64,000 nt of DNA from Alternaria dauci (lineage: Eukaryota; Ascomycota; Dothideomycetes; Pleosporales; Pleosporaceae). Where the stretch lies: NCBI RefSeq assembly GCF_042100115.1, contig NC_091274.1, positions 496,001-560,000 of the forward strand. The letters are read 5' to 3'. The notes below the pieces were generated by a model. That model did not search any database. It was not told the origin of the DNA and saw nothing but the letters and a program-made list of their open reading frames with translations. The translations under genes and the position numbers were made by a program. Positions 11,940 to 22,842 of the stretch are shown here, in pieces (position 1 is the stretch's first letter; each line of letters begins with the position of its first letter).

Positions 11940-12506
11940 ATGAGGTGCGCTATTCTCGCCACTGTCCTCGGCTTTGTGTCGCTCGCAGTATCTGCTCCTG
12001 CAGCACTTGTTTCGCGCCAGGCATCTCTCCAGCAAGTCACAGACAGCTATGCGTTCAGCGTTTCCATTGGTGAATTTATCACGAACCGTAATGCGAAGAA
12101 TCCACCTGAGTTGGATTGGTCGAGTAATGGGTGTACTGCGAGCCCAGATAATCCGTTTGGATTTGATTGTATGTTCTGAACTCTTCTTCCTCTATTCCCT
12201 CTGCCATTTTATCCCCTCTTCTCCATGATTTGACAAACGACGCTCTTTCCCTTCTTCTTCGCACTAACAGACATACTTCCAGTCCTAAACTCTTGCTACC
12301 GCCACGATTTTAGCTACCGCAACTTCAAGGCGCAAAACCGCTTCGATGCGAACAAACCGCGAATTGACGACAAGTTCAAGGAGGACATGTTCAACCAGTG
12401 TGCGAGTGAGTCGCCCAGGGGTGCGTGTGAGGCTACTGCTACGGTGTACTACGAGGCTGTCAGGGCGTTTGGGAGAAGGGATTTGGCGATGGCCGAGGCG
12501 GAATGA
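11940..12506 (+). CDS. Secreted fungal phospholipase A2
   Basis: Exons 11940..12168 and 12283..12506 give 150 residues. Residues 1-20 form a signal peptide (MRCAILATVLGFVSLAVSAP). The mature part has the fungal/prokaryotic PLA2 pattern: LDWSSNGCTASPDNPFGFDF, then NSCYRHDFSYRNFK with the catalytic His-Asp pair, then FKEDMFNQC and a C-terminal CEATATVYYEAVRAFG. It hydrolyses the sn-2 acyl bond of phospholipids, probably outside the cell. The acceptor at 12282 was chosen: an AG at 12270 would insert four residues before LNSC and lies only a few bases after the CTAAC branch site, whereas 12282 restores the family motif. Length is normal for the family. Confidence 0.9.
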
Positions 12507-12913
12507 TTGCTACGAGTTTGAAAACTCTGAGATGACCTATCAATGAAAAGCACATCGGATACCCAGAGATGGAGTACGCACGCATTGTGTGGTTGTATAA
12601 GTCTTTGGAGGTCTTTGGTTCTCAGTTCTGCTGGACGTGTCTTATCGATAAGACGCAGCATCCTCGGCCATTTCCCAGCTGGGCGTCGATCTCCAAGCCC
12701 TCGTCATTCCATCAATTGATCAGGGTCCATGACCCTATTCAAAACCGCTATTAACCTAGGCCCTATCCCGTCTTACATGCCCATAGTCATCACCATGCCT
12801 CGCCCTGATCATTTCAGTCATTCCCCCCAATTCCGACACCCTTTGACCGAGGTCATCCGAAGTCGCAGATCCTGTGATGCGTCCGCGTGGGCTGATTCTT
12901 GGCGTCCGACAAT
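12507..12913. other. Intergenic region between PLA2 and MFS genes
   Basis: 407 bp on the same strand as both neighbours. It holds the 3' flank of the first and the promoter of the second. No other feature seen. Confidence 0.5.
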
Positions 12914-14763
12914 ATGGCCGATGAGTACGAGCTCGCTGCAGCTCCTGGAGCCTCAGCTTCAGCAAACACAACGATGCCGCCGGACGAAGCTGAGGAACTA
13001 CACACCGTGGATGCGCGACTGCACAAGAGCACGCTGAGGAAGTTGGATTGCCTGTTACTTCCGTACCTGGCGCTGCTGTTCTTGTTTAATGCGCTGGATA
13101 AGTCGAACGCAGGTACCCACGACTCAAAGAGAAGCGCATATGCTAATCTGGTCCAGATTGGAAATGCAGAATCTGCGCACTTTACCGCGGATGTCGGGCT
13201 TGATAAAAGTGCGCTGAACACCGCTGTTGCGCTCTTCTTCGCCTTTTTCGTTACATTACAACCTCTCGGCGCGGCGCTGGGAAGGAGATATGGCATGGTG
13301 CTCTGGGTACCCAGTTGTATGATTCTTTGGGGAGTATGCACGGCTTTGCATGCGTGGGTGCGGCATAGATGGCAGCTATATACGTTGCGCATACTCATCG
13401 GGTGTCTTGAAGGTATGGATAAGACCCTCAGAGCATACTGAGTGCGGTGCTGACACGATAGCTAGCGGGCTTCTATCCAGTCACAGTCACGTACCTCTCC
13501 CTCTTCTACACGCGCTTCGAATTTGGCCGACGGCTCTCGTTCTTCTACGGTCAAGCAGCCGTCGGCGGTGCCCTCGGTGGTCTCATAAGCTATCTTGTTT
13601 TCTCCCACTTTGGGAATGACGAGGAAGGCTCGGAAAAAGACTGGCGACCGTGGCAGGTGCTGTTTCTACTCGAGGGCACACTCACTGTCGTCGTGGCATT
13701 CATCGGATACTTCTGGCTACCACATAGCGTAGAGATGGCATGGTTTCTGACACCCGAGGAGCGTCAGTATGCATCAGCGCGTGTTGTAAGAGACCGAGAC
13801 ATACAGAATGCGCCTGCTGCCGTTCAAGAAGACGAACGCCAAACAGAGGACACATACGATGAGGAGTCTCGAGGCCTTCTAGATTCGTCCAAGCATTCGG
13901 CCTCCACGATCACACCAACGCGACAGCTGGTAGATGACCGTGGACTCAGTCCCCACGACATACTATCCGCAGTCTTCAATACCAAGATTTGGCACATTCT
14001 AGCCTGTAATGTCCTGTCCGCCGTCCCGGTCTACGCCTTTTCCGTCTTCCTCCCGCTCGTACTAGCACCTCTGACCGAGAACGCAAACCCCGCACTTGTC
14101 AACTTGCTCACTGCGCCGCCACACATCTGTGGAGCCATCGTACTATACTTTGCCGCTAGCTACAGCGACAAACATCGTATACGTCTCAAGCCAATCCTTC
14201 TTGGGTTGTTCATCATGGTAACAGGCTTGGTCATTGTGGTTCTGTTGCCCACCTCATGGGCAATACCTCGCTATGTTGCCCTCAATGTTCTTCTCTCTGG
14301 TACCTACATCGCCTCTCCACTTACTGTAGCCTGGATATCTGGTAACACGCCATCGCCCGGCAAGCGCGCGCTACTCCTTGGTATCAACGGTTGGGGCAAC
14401 CTCGCCGGAGTCATCTCAGCAATCCTGTTCCGACCAAGATATGCCGCAGATGGCTATATCGTGCCCTTCTGGTGGACTCTTGCGTCTGTCGCACTGGCAG
14501 CGATTGGCTATGTACTGTTCTACAGGCGTTTAAAGGTCGAGAACAAGACAAGACAGGATATCTTGCGCAAGTGGAGTGAAGACGACGTTGAGGCAGAAAG
14601 GATGCATGGCAGAGGACCGCTACCGCAGCAACAGCAGTGGCTGAGGAAAATCATTGACTTGACGCAGTCGCATCCAAAGCTTGCTTCAATTGGTTATTGG
14701 CTTGAGCAGGCTGTACGGGGCAGGGAGGGTGACGATAGGCTTACGTTCGTCTATGGACTGTGA
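12914..14763 (+). CDS. MFS transporter, anion:cation symporter (ACS/Dal5-like) family
   Basis: Exons 12914..13108, 13157..13412 and 13466..14763 give 582 residues. About 12 TM helices are visible. Family marks are the LLFLFNALDKSN...GNAESAHFTADVGL stretch of TM1-loop, the ALGRRYG loop, EAGFYPVTVTYLSLFYTR in TM4-5 and WRPWQVLFLLEG before TM6. A long acidic central loop with PTPEER-like spacing (TPEERQYA) separates the halves. ACS members import small organic anions such as allantoate, nicotinate or vitamins; the substrate is unknown. Intron 1 (13109..13156) is best explained as a GC-AG intron: it rejoins DKSN to IGNAESAHF as in the family, while reading through adds 16 unrelated residues. ATG 12914 is the first in frame. 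Confidence 0.88.
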
Positions 14764-15363
14764 GCGTGAGCTGTTGTTCAACGCTTTAAACCGGTTTTGT
14801 TTGGATTGTGAAGCATGCAGTAGTCACGCATGTCAGCTTCCAAGCTTTCGAGCGGGGCGCGGTGCTGTCAAAACCGTCTATAGCCCCAGCCTCGCGATGT
14901 GAGAGCCGCCGCGGCCTTGGCAATCACAGTGTGGTTGATTCAAATCACAGCGATGGACGGACATCATAATTCCGTCTTTACCGTTCTTACCACACTACTC
15001 GGCTCAAGAAAGAAGTCGTTATCTGCCTGACTGCGATCTCGGAGCCAACAAGCGAACCGAACATGCCTCAAACATTGTACTGGGTCGTGTGATTACAGTT
15101 GACCCGTAGACACGGATGGGATGGCCAATACGACAATATCCGACAGTCGGCAATACTACCCCCAGAAGCTCGAGCCGTTAGTTCGCGATGGCACACTGAA
15201 GAATGCTGATTGAACCATGGTCGTCTGAACCGCTTGTTGGCAGCATGTTGACGCGATCAACATCGGAAAGTCGATGCGAAAAGCCTTTATCACTTGGTCC
15301 ACAAGTCTTGTTAAGAGGCTGCCAACACTGGTATAGGACATCTTTCTAGCTGTTTCCAACGAG
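14764..15363. other. Intergenic, no gene seen
   Basis: 3' flank of the transporter and upstream part of a decayed locus. It may contain further unrecognisable remnants of the pseudogene that follows. Confidence 0.4.
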
Positions 15364-16218
15364 TTGAGTAAGCTTCGGTCTATGGCACGACTCCGTAAAC
15401 AAACAGAGCATTTGTTACAACATCTGGACGCCGAACCTGGTCCGAAGATGGGAAGATATCCATGGATACACGCACATTCCGTGTACACCACAACGGGTGG
15501 CTTCGTCGTTGATGCCACGATACAGGCCGCCAGGTTGTTCCCCCAACGGGCGGCAAAGGATAACATTGACACTAGAGGATCCCAGGTTCATCGCCAACCG
15601 CAATCCTGACCTTCTCCTGGACTGATCCGATCCTGCAACAATAGACAAGAGCAAAGCAAACATGTTCACGAAAACAAGAACTGGTGTCCAAGCGCTGGGG
15701 TTCGGCATTCAGTGTGTTACTGGATCGACTCAAGTTCTATCTATCTCATCCTTGGAGATTGATACTGCCATCCATACCGCCTGTGCCCAGGCTTCGCATC
15801 TCTTCTCTTGGTGCTATAAGCCGCTGCATGTTGAGGAGCCGACCATTGCTCACATGCAGGTTTACATCATATGGCTGGCTTTGACGCTGTTCATGAACTA
15901 CATCCGCTTGTCCAATTGTCGCTGGTCGGTTTACAGAATATAGAGGACAAAGAAATCCTTGGACCTCCGGCTGATTCTACCATTGCAGTCTTTTATCCTA
16001 CAGTTCAGTACATCTTGCTCAGGCCATTCAAAGATCCGGGCTTCCAGCTAGGAGACTTTCTTACATACCGTTGCTTTTTCCTGTGTGCTTTTTTCTATTT
16101 ATGGTTGTCTACCTTGTCGCAACAGCTTTCGTCATCGCGAAATGTTTTCTGGATGTATTTCATGTTCCCGACTCGGTTCTCAAAGACCCTCGAGAGTCAC
16201 AACATTTGCCGCATCTAG
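15364..16218 (+). pseudogene. Decayed multi-pass membrane protein gene (fungal family with HSxYxxxGGF motif)
   Basis: Pieces of one protein lie in order but in shifting frames. Frame 1 from 15364 gives YPWIHAHSVYTTTGGFVVD. After a C-run near 15541 the match continues in frame 2 as NGRQRITLTLEDPRFIANRNPDLLLD, is cut by TGA at 15623-15625, and goes on as DKSKANMFTKTRTGVQALGFGIQCVT. From about 15871 frame 1 resumes with a hydrophobic segment. This order resembles a large pleosporalean membrane-protein family I know only by pattern (MGGF motif, LT...F, DKSKA, IQC). At least two frameshifts and one stop make it a pseudogene unless unusual introns explain them. Function of the family is unknown. 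Confidence 0.55.
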
Positions 16219-16873
16219 GATGATGATATAGACTGGCTTTACACTGGAACTTGTATGCAGGGTCATTCCCCCTATGCATGTCATTTTTTCCGCTGCGTTG
16301 TTGCGCCTGTCCCAAGGATACACCACGACTTTAACCCTATTTGTTCTTAGCCATAACTCGGACCGAGACCGAAGACCAGTTTAAATTGCTCGTTTGCATC
16401 TGTGTTCCGTGCGGCATCTAGATCTTCCCTTCAGGATCCATGTTCCCCAGCTCTTCGCCACGGAGGAGCCGACGATCCAACCCCTTGTAGCAATATCAGG
16501 GGCTCTGCGACCGCGCTAGCGTGCGGCTCCACCCGTGGCGCATGCCTAGCACCAGAACTACGACTCAATTCGGCGCAAGACTACGAGCAAAGCGTCGCTG
16601 GCACGCAAATTTATCAAATGTGGCGCTCAAAGATCTGTGGAAAAGCCAGAAGATATTGGTGGCTTGGCCTGAATCATGCTATTGCAGCTATAGTAGGTTG
16701 ACGATGATGAGCTAGGCAGATATCTATGGCTGTGTATATAATGGCGTTAGGAACCTCCACGATTGATAAACTTCGTAGGCACGGTTTGCGTTGGTTGCTC
16801 CATTCACTGCTTTGACCTGTTTTCCAGCGATTGCATCTACTCCATTCATTCAGTCATTCATTAATCTCTAATC
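16219..16873. other. Intergenic, promoter of the chitin-binding protein gene
   Basis: No supported gene. The first about 100 bp may be the degraded C-terminal end of the preceding pseudogene. The rest is upstream of the lectin gene, with a TATATAATG-like stretch near 16733. Confidence 0.4.
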
Positions 16874-18400
16874 ATGCGATTCAACACAGTCTTTACAGGC
16901 TCAGCCCTCCTTTTGGGCTATGGAGTTTTCGCAGCTACGGTCTCTCAGAACGCACGGTGTGGAAAAGATTTTGGGGGCCTTGTTTGTCCTGGAAGGTCTT
17001 CTAGTGTCGGACCGTGCTGCTCACAGTACGGGTGGTGGTACGTTGCATCCTGCAATTTCCCGCATTCCTGTTGAACCTCGTTAACTCTTTGTAGTGGAAG
17101 AACAGAGAACCACTGCTATGTGTCGAGTGGATGCCAGTCAGGTTTTGGCTCTTGTTCGACGTCCTCCGCGTCGAACCAACCCCCTACCTCGTCTCCCTTA
17201 CCCGCGCCTTCCAAGTTGAAAACCTCGACCGACGGCAAGTGTGACGCCGGCTCAAGCCAGACCTGTTTGAATAGTGTGTTTGGCAATTGCTGCTCTCAGT
17301 ACGGATATTGTGGTAGCAGCAATGCGTACTGTGGATCAGGTTGCCAGACCCAGTTCGGCTCGTGCAAGGATACACCGTCTAGTCCTTCGAGCATCGTAGT
17401 ACCTCCGTCTTCAGCAATCGCCAACCCGATAGCCAGCGCCTCTGCTACTTCGCAGCGAGTCTCCACGAATGCCAGGTGTGGAGCTTCTTTCGGCGGACAG
17501 ACGTGCAAAGGAAGCAAGTGGGGTAACTGCTGCAGTCAGTACTCGTACTGTGGAAGTACGGATGCATACTGTGCACCTGAGACTTGCCAGACAGGGTTTG
17601 GAGATTGCAATGTTGTATCTTCCTCTAGCACCACGTCCGCTTCTACCACCTCACACAGCTCAGCAGAGATGTCAAGCACTATCACGTCAAGCACATCAGA
17701 TCCAGCTGTTACACCAGAAGCTGTGAGCTCATCGCCATCTTCGTCGCCTACTATTTCGTCAGACACATCCTCGTCCGCGTCCAGCGAGACGTCGACCAGC
17801 CTATCAGTTTCCTCAACAGAGCTCGTGTCTTCTTCAGCCTCTACAACTTCAACAACAACTTCGGCTGAAGCTTCTTCCACAACCAGCGAGATTGCCTCAA
17901 CAACAACACTTGAATTGTCATCGTCATCAACATCTCCTACTCCCACTCCAAGTCCAAGCCCACCAGAACCCACGCAACTCCTTTCAAACTCTGACTTCGA
18001 GGGCCCCTCAAGCAGCCCTTGGGTTCTCTTCCCTGCCGACGCCGCCATCGTCGCCCAGTCAGATCCGCAATACGGCAGCAAGAGTGTTCGCGTGCCTCGA
18101 CGAGCCGGCCTCTTCTCCAGCGTGCGCCAAGTCGTTACAATCAGCGAGACAGGTACCTACACGGCATCTTTCAGCGTCAAAGTCGATGGCACAGTTGGAG
18201 TTCCGTGCTACATCTCTTTGACCGGCCAAATGGAGAAGGCTTATGGACAAGTTGAAGTGCAGGAGTGGACCAAGTTTACTGAGACGACTACGCTGCAAGC
18301 GGGCAGTAATAATTTTGTGAGGATTGTGGTCAGTTGTGCGCAGACTGCACAAACGGGGTTTGTGTGGTTCGATGACATTACCTTGACTAGGGTTGGTTGA
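16874..18400 (+). CDS. Secreted chitin-binding protein: three CBM18 domains plus C-terminal beta-sandwich
   Basis: Exons 16874..17037 and 17095..18400 give 489 residues; the 57-nt intron splits a Cys codon in CCSQYGW-C. Residues 1-20 are a signal peptide. Three hevein-type CBM18 domains lie at about 29-75, 104-145 and 183-226, each with the CCSQYxxC core and aromatic chitin-binding positions. A Ser/Thr-rich, probably O-glycosylated linker (about 227-345) leads to a domain of about 140 residues that begins LLSNSDFE and ends FVWFDDITLTRVG, the typical start and end of a CBM4/9-like galactose-binding-type sandwich. There is no catalytic domain, so it is a lectin. It likely binds fungal wall chitin, a role known in other fungi for shielding from plant chitinases or damping chitin signals. 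Convergent with the next gene (134 bp). Confidence 0.88.
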
Positions 18401-18534
18401 TCGGAGGTATGTTCTAACGGATGAAAAGGAAGCTTTCTTTGTAGATATATTCTGATAGTCGTGCCTCGACCTATATGTCATCTTGCATATAACCCGTAAA
18501 TCATAACAACATCCTATCTTGACTTTTTTGTGTT

Positions 18535-19299
18535 TTACCACCGACCAGCAAACTTCACGAGTTCCCTCCTCCCCACTACCGCTGAAGCAACGGTGCACAT
18601 GGCCCCCACAGCCACCAACGCCGCCCTCGCCATGTTGAGACTCGCCCACTTGTCCATCAACTCGTGTACTGTCTCGCCCTCTGCGGCAAATGCTTCGACG
18701 TTTTTGTTGCTCAACGACGCGGTTGCAAGTTCGTCCTTCTTGCCCAGGAGCTTGCTATTCGTGGGTGCCATGGCGAGGAGCGTAAAGGGGATGATGCTGG
18801 GAAGGAGGAGGGTTGCGAGAGCGTTCAGACGGAAGGGTGTGGTTTTGGGATCTTCTGTTGGGGATGTTAGTATATGAGTTGGCTGGAGATTGCGAAGGAG
18901 TGGGTAGATGGGTGGGGTATGGTGATGAGGCATTGACGCGTGTTGAGAGCATATGGCATGGACGTACGGTTATAAGCCAAGTACCCAGTGGCTAGAGCTG
19001 AGATAATGGCCAGTGGCCTCGCGATCGCGCCGCCGTGTGTGAAGATTGTGTGCCATTGCTTTACTGCGAGTGGCGCAGGGGCTTGCATTGCGGCGGGGAT
19101 GCCGACTACAGAGAGGGATACATTGGACCCTAGTCAACCTGTTAGTTGCGTCATGGTATATGTATATATATACTTGAAAAACGAAAACCTGCTATCATTG
19201 CTTGCATAACTCACCTAGCAAGAACACGCTCCCTGTTATGCCCACAGCCTGTGCGATTGCCAGCGCGGTGGGCGTCTTCTGCGTGAGTAGATTGTCCAT
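18535..19299 (-). CDS. DUF1772 (anthrone oxygenase-like) membrane protein
   Basis: Exons 19215..19299, 18968..19129 and 18535..18854 give 188 residues. Intron 2 (113 nt) has a perfect TACTAAC branch. Four hydrophobic segments are visible (ALAIAQAVGITGSVFLLG, PLAIISALATGYLAY, LATLLLPSIIPFTLLAM, RAALVAVGAMCTVASAVV). The pattern KQWHTIFTHGGA...RPLA, then PFTLLAMAPTNxxL and a C-terminal WxxLNxARAxL is that of DUF1772. Some members (for example HypC of aflatoxin biosynthesis) oxidise anthrones to anthraquinones; most are uncharacterised. There is no intact polyketide gene beside it, although the decayed PKS lies 7 kb away. The DUF1993 gene lies 399 bp upstream on the same strand. Confidence 0.85.
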
Positions 19300-19698
19300 C
19301 GCGCGGAGATACTTGTGCAATTGGTGCTGAATTTACGGTATCTAGAGGCGCTAGATGTTTTGTACTTTGGGTCGGGATGCTTACTTGTTGGTGGTCCGAT
19401 TCATAGGTAGCTGGCCAGCCAACATGTGGAGGGCCTGGACAACGTATCACGTGGGACACGCGCTACGTCAAGCTTCCCCGCGGACCCCGGTCACGGCAGA
19501 TGAAACTCCGATCTCCGATACATGCCATAGGCCAGTCGCATCATCATTCATCTTCACACACAATCAATTCTGCGAAAACCCATATATTCCATTCGCTTGC
19601 TTTCTGAGAAAAGTTACTGTGCATAGCGTCTGTCTGCCCTTCTCTAGTTCCAGGGCGCGTTCCACAACATCCTCTTGGTCTTGATGCCTAGTGTGTTG
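19300..19698. other. Intergenic, with first copy of a 33-bp repeated motif
   Basis: No gene. The stretch holds the promoter of the DUF1772 gene and, at 19499-19531, a motif found again at 32047-32079. Confidence 0.5.
19499..19531 (+). repeat. 33-bp motif, copy 1
   Basis: It matches 32047-32079 at 28 of 33 positions in the same orientation, with the identical core CTCCGATACA and GCCATAGG. Both copies sit in GC-rich intergenic DNA. Confidence 0.55.
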
Positions 19699-20388
19699 TC
19701 AAGCTCCAATAAGTCGGTCTTCACCTGAAAGATAATGCATCTTCCCAACCGGTACCCCGAGGTTCCGCAAGATCCCATAAGCCGTCACACTGTGGAAGAA
19801 GCTGTCATACAGAGAGATGCATTAGTACACTGGGTATATATTCAGAGATCCAGGTAGGCACTTACAAATTTGGTAGAACGAACTCCTGCAAATACGTCAA
19901 GCCATTCAAATCGAAATGCCACATATTGGGTACATCGATCACAACGGGCATGTCCTCCTTGCCCTCAAATGCTTCCGGACGCGCATTATCGAAACAGTCC
20001 AGGGCCTGTTCGATTTGCGTGTACAAATCCTCGAATGAGACCGCGCCGAACTTGAATGAGGGTACTTCCATGTTGGCAAGGCGTTGGAGGGCTCTTGTGG
20101 CGGTGGTAACCCGGAAGAAAATTTGAAGCGCGAGAGGCTTCCATTGAAGCATTGTCAATCCTGGATCCCATCTTCTAGGTCAGACGGCGATGCGATACGT
20201 ACATGCATATCTGGAGCGAGTCTGGCTCCAAGGGCTTTCGAATGCGGATACCCGTTCTTGTCGCACCACTCTTCCGCCTTCTTCAGAACCATCAGGTGAT
20301 TCTGCATAGCTCTTCGAATTACAGGTACGCATAGTTCATAGGTAGCTACGGTCGATGTCATATTGGCTCGCGCAATGGACTGCATCAT
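19699..20388 (-). CDS. DUF1993 family protein
   Basis: Exons 20203..20388, 19866..20137 and 19699..19801 give 186 residues. Introns are 65 and 64 nt; the second has a TACTAAT branch. The N-terminal helix (TYELCVPVIRRAMQNHLMVLKKAEEW), the LAPDMHPLALQIFFRVTTAT core rebuilt across intron 1, and the C-terminal LPNFFFHSVTAYGILRNLGVPVGK rebuilt across intron 2 all match DUF1993, a helical-bundle family of the DinB-like type with unknown role. The acceptor at 20138 was chosen because it joins PDMH to PLALQ in phase as the family requires; two nearer AGs would not. Translation could start at 20388 or at the second in-frame ATG, 20361, which gives the more usual N-terminus. Confidence 0.85.
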
Positions 20389-20613
20389 GTGGAGAGTTTA
20401 TGTGGGAGGTGGCGGCTTAAGTGCATCCATCAGTCATGTGGAGCGTAGGTCAAGTTGTGCAATAACCCGCATCTCCCCGATGCTCAGGCCCGAAAATCGC
20501 CTGCGCGTAGATTTCACATCCTTGCTATAATTCGATCAACAACGTTTCGTTAATGAAGTACCTTAGCTACCACGACCTTGACGCTGAGCGCGCCCCTTGC
20601 GAATCCTCCATGT
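20389..20613. other. Short intergenic stretch upstream of the DUF1993 gene
   Basis: Nothing recognised apart from promoter sequence. Confidence 0.4.
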
Positions 20614-21144
20614 CTACAGACACCCGCATGCGGAAGCCTGCCATACTTTCGAAAGTATTGTCTGAACCTTAACGCCTATCTCATTCTGTGTTATGGCACA
20701 ATTGTTCCGCCTCTGATCAGCTAGCACTGTCTGCAGCTTCTTCTGAAGATGATCCAGCCCTTGCTTCACCACAATGCGACCTACGACCCTACATTCCTCG
20801 CTATCCAATACAAATCGACCCAGCTGAAACGTGCTATCACCCAGCTCAGCGCGGCTTCCGTCGCTACCTCTGTCGATAGGAATGTCTGGTGGCGCAAACT
20901 TCGCCTGTCCTGCAACATAAAGGGTACAAAGGATCTCGAGCCCGCGAAGAAGAGCCATGGTGCGCGTTGCATCTGAAGAACATGTGCTGCAGTCCATCAT
21001 AGCATTATGTAGGTTTGATAGCTTCTGATCAAGTTGCAACACCTTTTCTAGCGTATTGTATGCTGCGATGGGACCCTGTAGTTGATGGACAATGTGGTTC
21101 TCGTATCCCCGACACATACATTGTCTTGTCTGGTCGCTTGACAA
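20614..21144 (-). pseudogene. C-terminal remnant of an AflR-like Zn2Cys6 regulator (no DNA-binding domain found)
   Basis: An open frame of 176 codons carries the C-terminal regulatory region of AflR-type factors: a Leu-rich helix (LEKVLQLDQKLSNLHNAMM), the marker CSTCSSDATRTMALLRGLE, then FQLGRFVLD and a final amphipathic helix pair (VVKQGLDHLQKKLQTVL). The frame opens with TTG, not ATG; a GCTGAC...ACAG acceptor at 21151 suggests it is an internal or last exon. One possible upstream exon ends at a GTGAGG donor near 21205, but the AT-rich DNA beyond shows no CxxC zinc cluster. It is therefore probably a truncated paralogue of the regulator at 23491. Confidence 0.55.
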
Positions 21145-22513
21145 AGGGCCCTGTATATCTAGTCAGCAAACATGGCAGCCAAGAGCTTTCGCTTGGCCCC
21201 GGGTACCGTACCCTCACGGTCATGTTCGACTCAAAAGATCGAGGAAACAAAGCTACTATGAGGTGATCTGGAAGTAAAACAAGAGATTGGATAGATACAT
21301 CGTACTTGTAAGGCAAGAGACGAGCCTTGTTGCTTACGGTAAGCAGATAAACCTTGCCTCCTAAGTACGCCAGCGAAAAGGTTAATCTAACTAGAGTTAC
21401 GTTTCAATTAGGTTAGATTTGATGCTAAGATTACCTACCTAGGTAGCCTTAATTCTACTCTAATCGATTCGCAAGCGTAGCGATACTTCATGTCTCGCGA
21501 TATCGTTAATATCGCTATACAAAACCTCTACCAGGAGACTTAAGAGCGACTTCAGACACTCGTGGTAACCTTGGGTGTGAAGAGATGGGCCAGGTTTGGT
21601 TCGATCTCATCACATGCTAATCATAGGTCAGACGATAATCTCGGAGATACAGCCGAGCCCGCGGACCTTGGTGCGCGTACACCCAACGCATCGTAGTCAG
21701 ATCTGTCCAAGGATTGCTCGCATCAGGTCCCACTCCCTCCCTACTTCCCCGAAACTCAACCCTTTGACCTGCCTAGGATACCTACCACAATCGTCAAGCT
21801 CAGTTCAACTGCAGCTTGTATCGCGACGCGACACTTTAAATGCGTCTAAGCAGATAAACCACGAGTACATACGCTGACACCAGTGATTCGGCAGCGGCAC
21901 GGCAGTACCTAGGTAACCACCACCAAGAGTAGACGATGGCAAGATCCATATTCGACCCGCTGATCGAGATAGCAAGGAAGCTGCATTCGAATTGCCAATT
22001 GTCCGATCGGTAAGGTAAGATATGGTGTACTAAATCTGGACCTGTTTTCGCAAAAGCGTGCCAGCTCGGCCCCTAGACTGAACTTTGATAAGCCTTGACG
22101 AAACGCTGTCGTCCTCGACGATCAGACACACTGGCTGCCATTACGGATGTACCTGCTAGAGTTTGGCGGCTTATGCATGACCTTGCGTAAAGAAAGTGTT
22201 AGCCCAAGTCAGACAATTTGATGGCATATGAGGGCGTGGTGGTAACAGGCTGGTTCGGAGGCCTCGGTTCGGATCACAGAGCAGGAACGCCCATCTGATG
22301 GACGTGGAGCAAAGCCTAGGCTTGTAGCTTGGAATTCTCCGTTGTCATGTAAGTGCTCTACTGTTGAGGCGCAGATTATTAATCCGAGCAAACACGGAAT
22401 CGCACACAGGAATACGGAGAATGCGGAGCATAGTCGTATAGGTACTAGCCTGACTTTCACGTACAACGGAATTTCGTGAACAACGAGGACCCCTGGAAGC
22501 TACTTTGGTAAAA
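21145..22513. other. AT-richer degenerate region
   Basis: No gene recognised. Two ACCTAGGT palindromes occur (about 21439 and 21908), and frames are broken by many stops. It looks like decayed repeat or lost gene sequence, possibly including the missing N-terminus of the preceding remnant. Confidence 0.4.
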
Positions 22514-22842
22514 GGCAAATATCCCCAAAGCTTAACCCAATGATTATCGCGATACTTAGGCCTTTACTGAAACCGAAAAGCGAACTCTACACCGCAAGAC
22601 CGAAAAGCGAACTCTAAACTCTCGATCCGAAACAGCAACTGGGAGATCTATGTTTTGTTAGTAGAGACGCTAGCAAGGATCCTGTTTTTGTAGGCATTGT
22701 ATTACGTAGGCGGATGTGACATTGATCAGGCACCTAGGTAAGCATTGCTTACTGCCACAAGAGTGTAGAGTCGCTTTTCAGTCTCCTAGGAGGCCTACTG
22801 TATCGCGATAATCATTAGGTTGAGCTTTAGGGGCATTGCTTC
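22514..22842. mobile_element. MITE-like element with long imperfect terminal inverted repeats
   Basis: The left end (22514 to about 22595) and right end (about 22761 to 22842) are imperfect inverted copies over about 80 bp. The core AATGATTATCGCGATA (22539-22554) has a perfect inverted match at 22801-22816. The similarity runs outward (CCCC-AAAGCT-AACC) and inward (AGGCCT, CTGAAAAGCGA-CTCTACAC). A 19-base unit around CCGAAAAGCGAACTCTA is doubled in the left arm. The element of about 330 bp has no coding capacity, as expected for a non-autonomous DNA transposon. No clear target-site duplication was found. Confidence 0.65.

Noticed and set aside
12271..12282. Alternative acceptor 12 bases upstream in the PLA2 gene
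   Set aside because: It is immediately after the branch site and would insert four residues into the conserved FGFDFLNSC segment.
17536..18081. Acidic 181-codon minus-strand frame
   Set aside because: Complement of the Ser/Thr-rich linker codons of the lectin.
21029..21316. Possible upstream exon of the AflR-like remnant
   Set aside because: A phase-compatible splice exists, but the encoded residues do not resemble the family and no zinc cluster follows.
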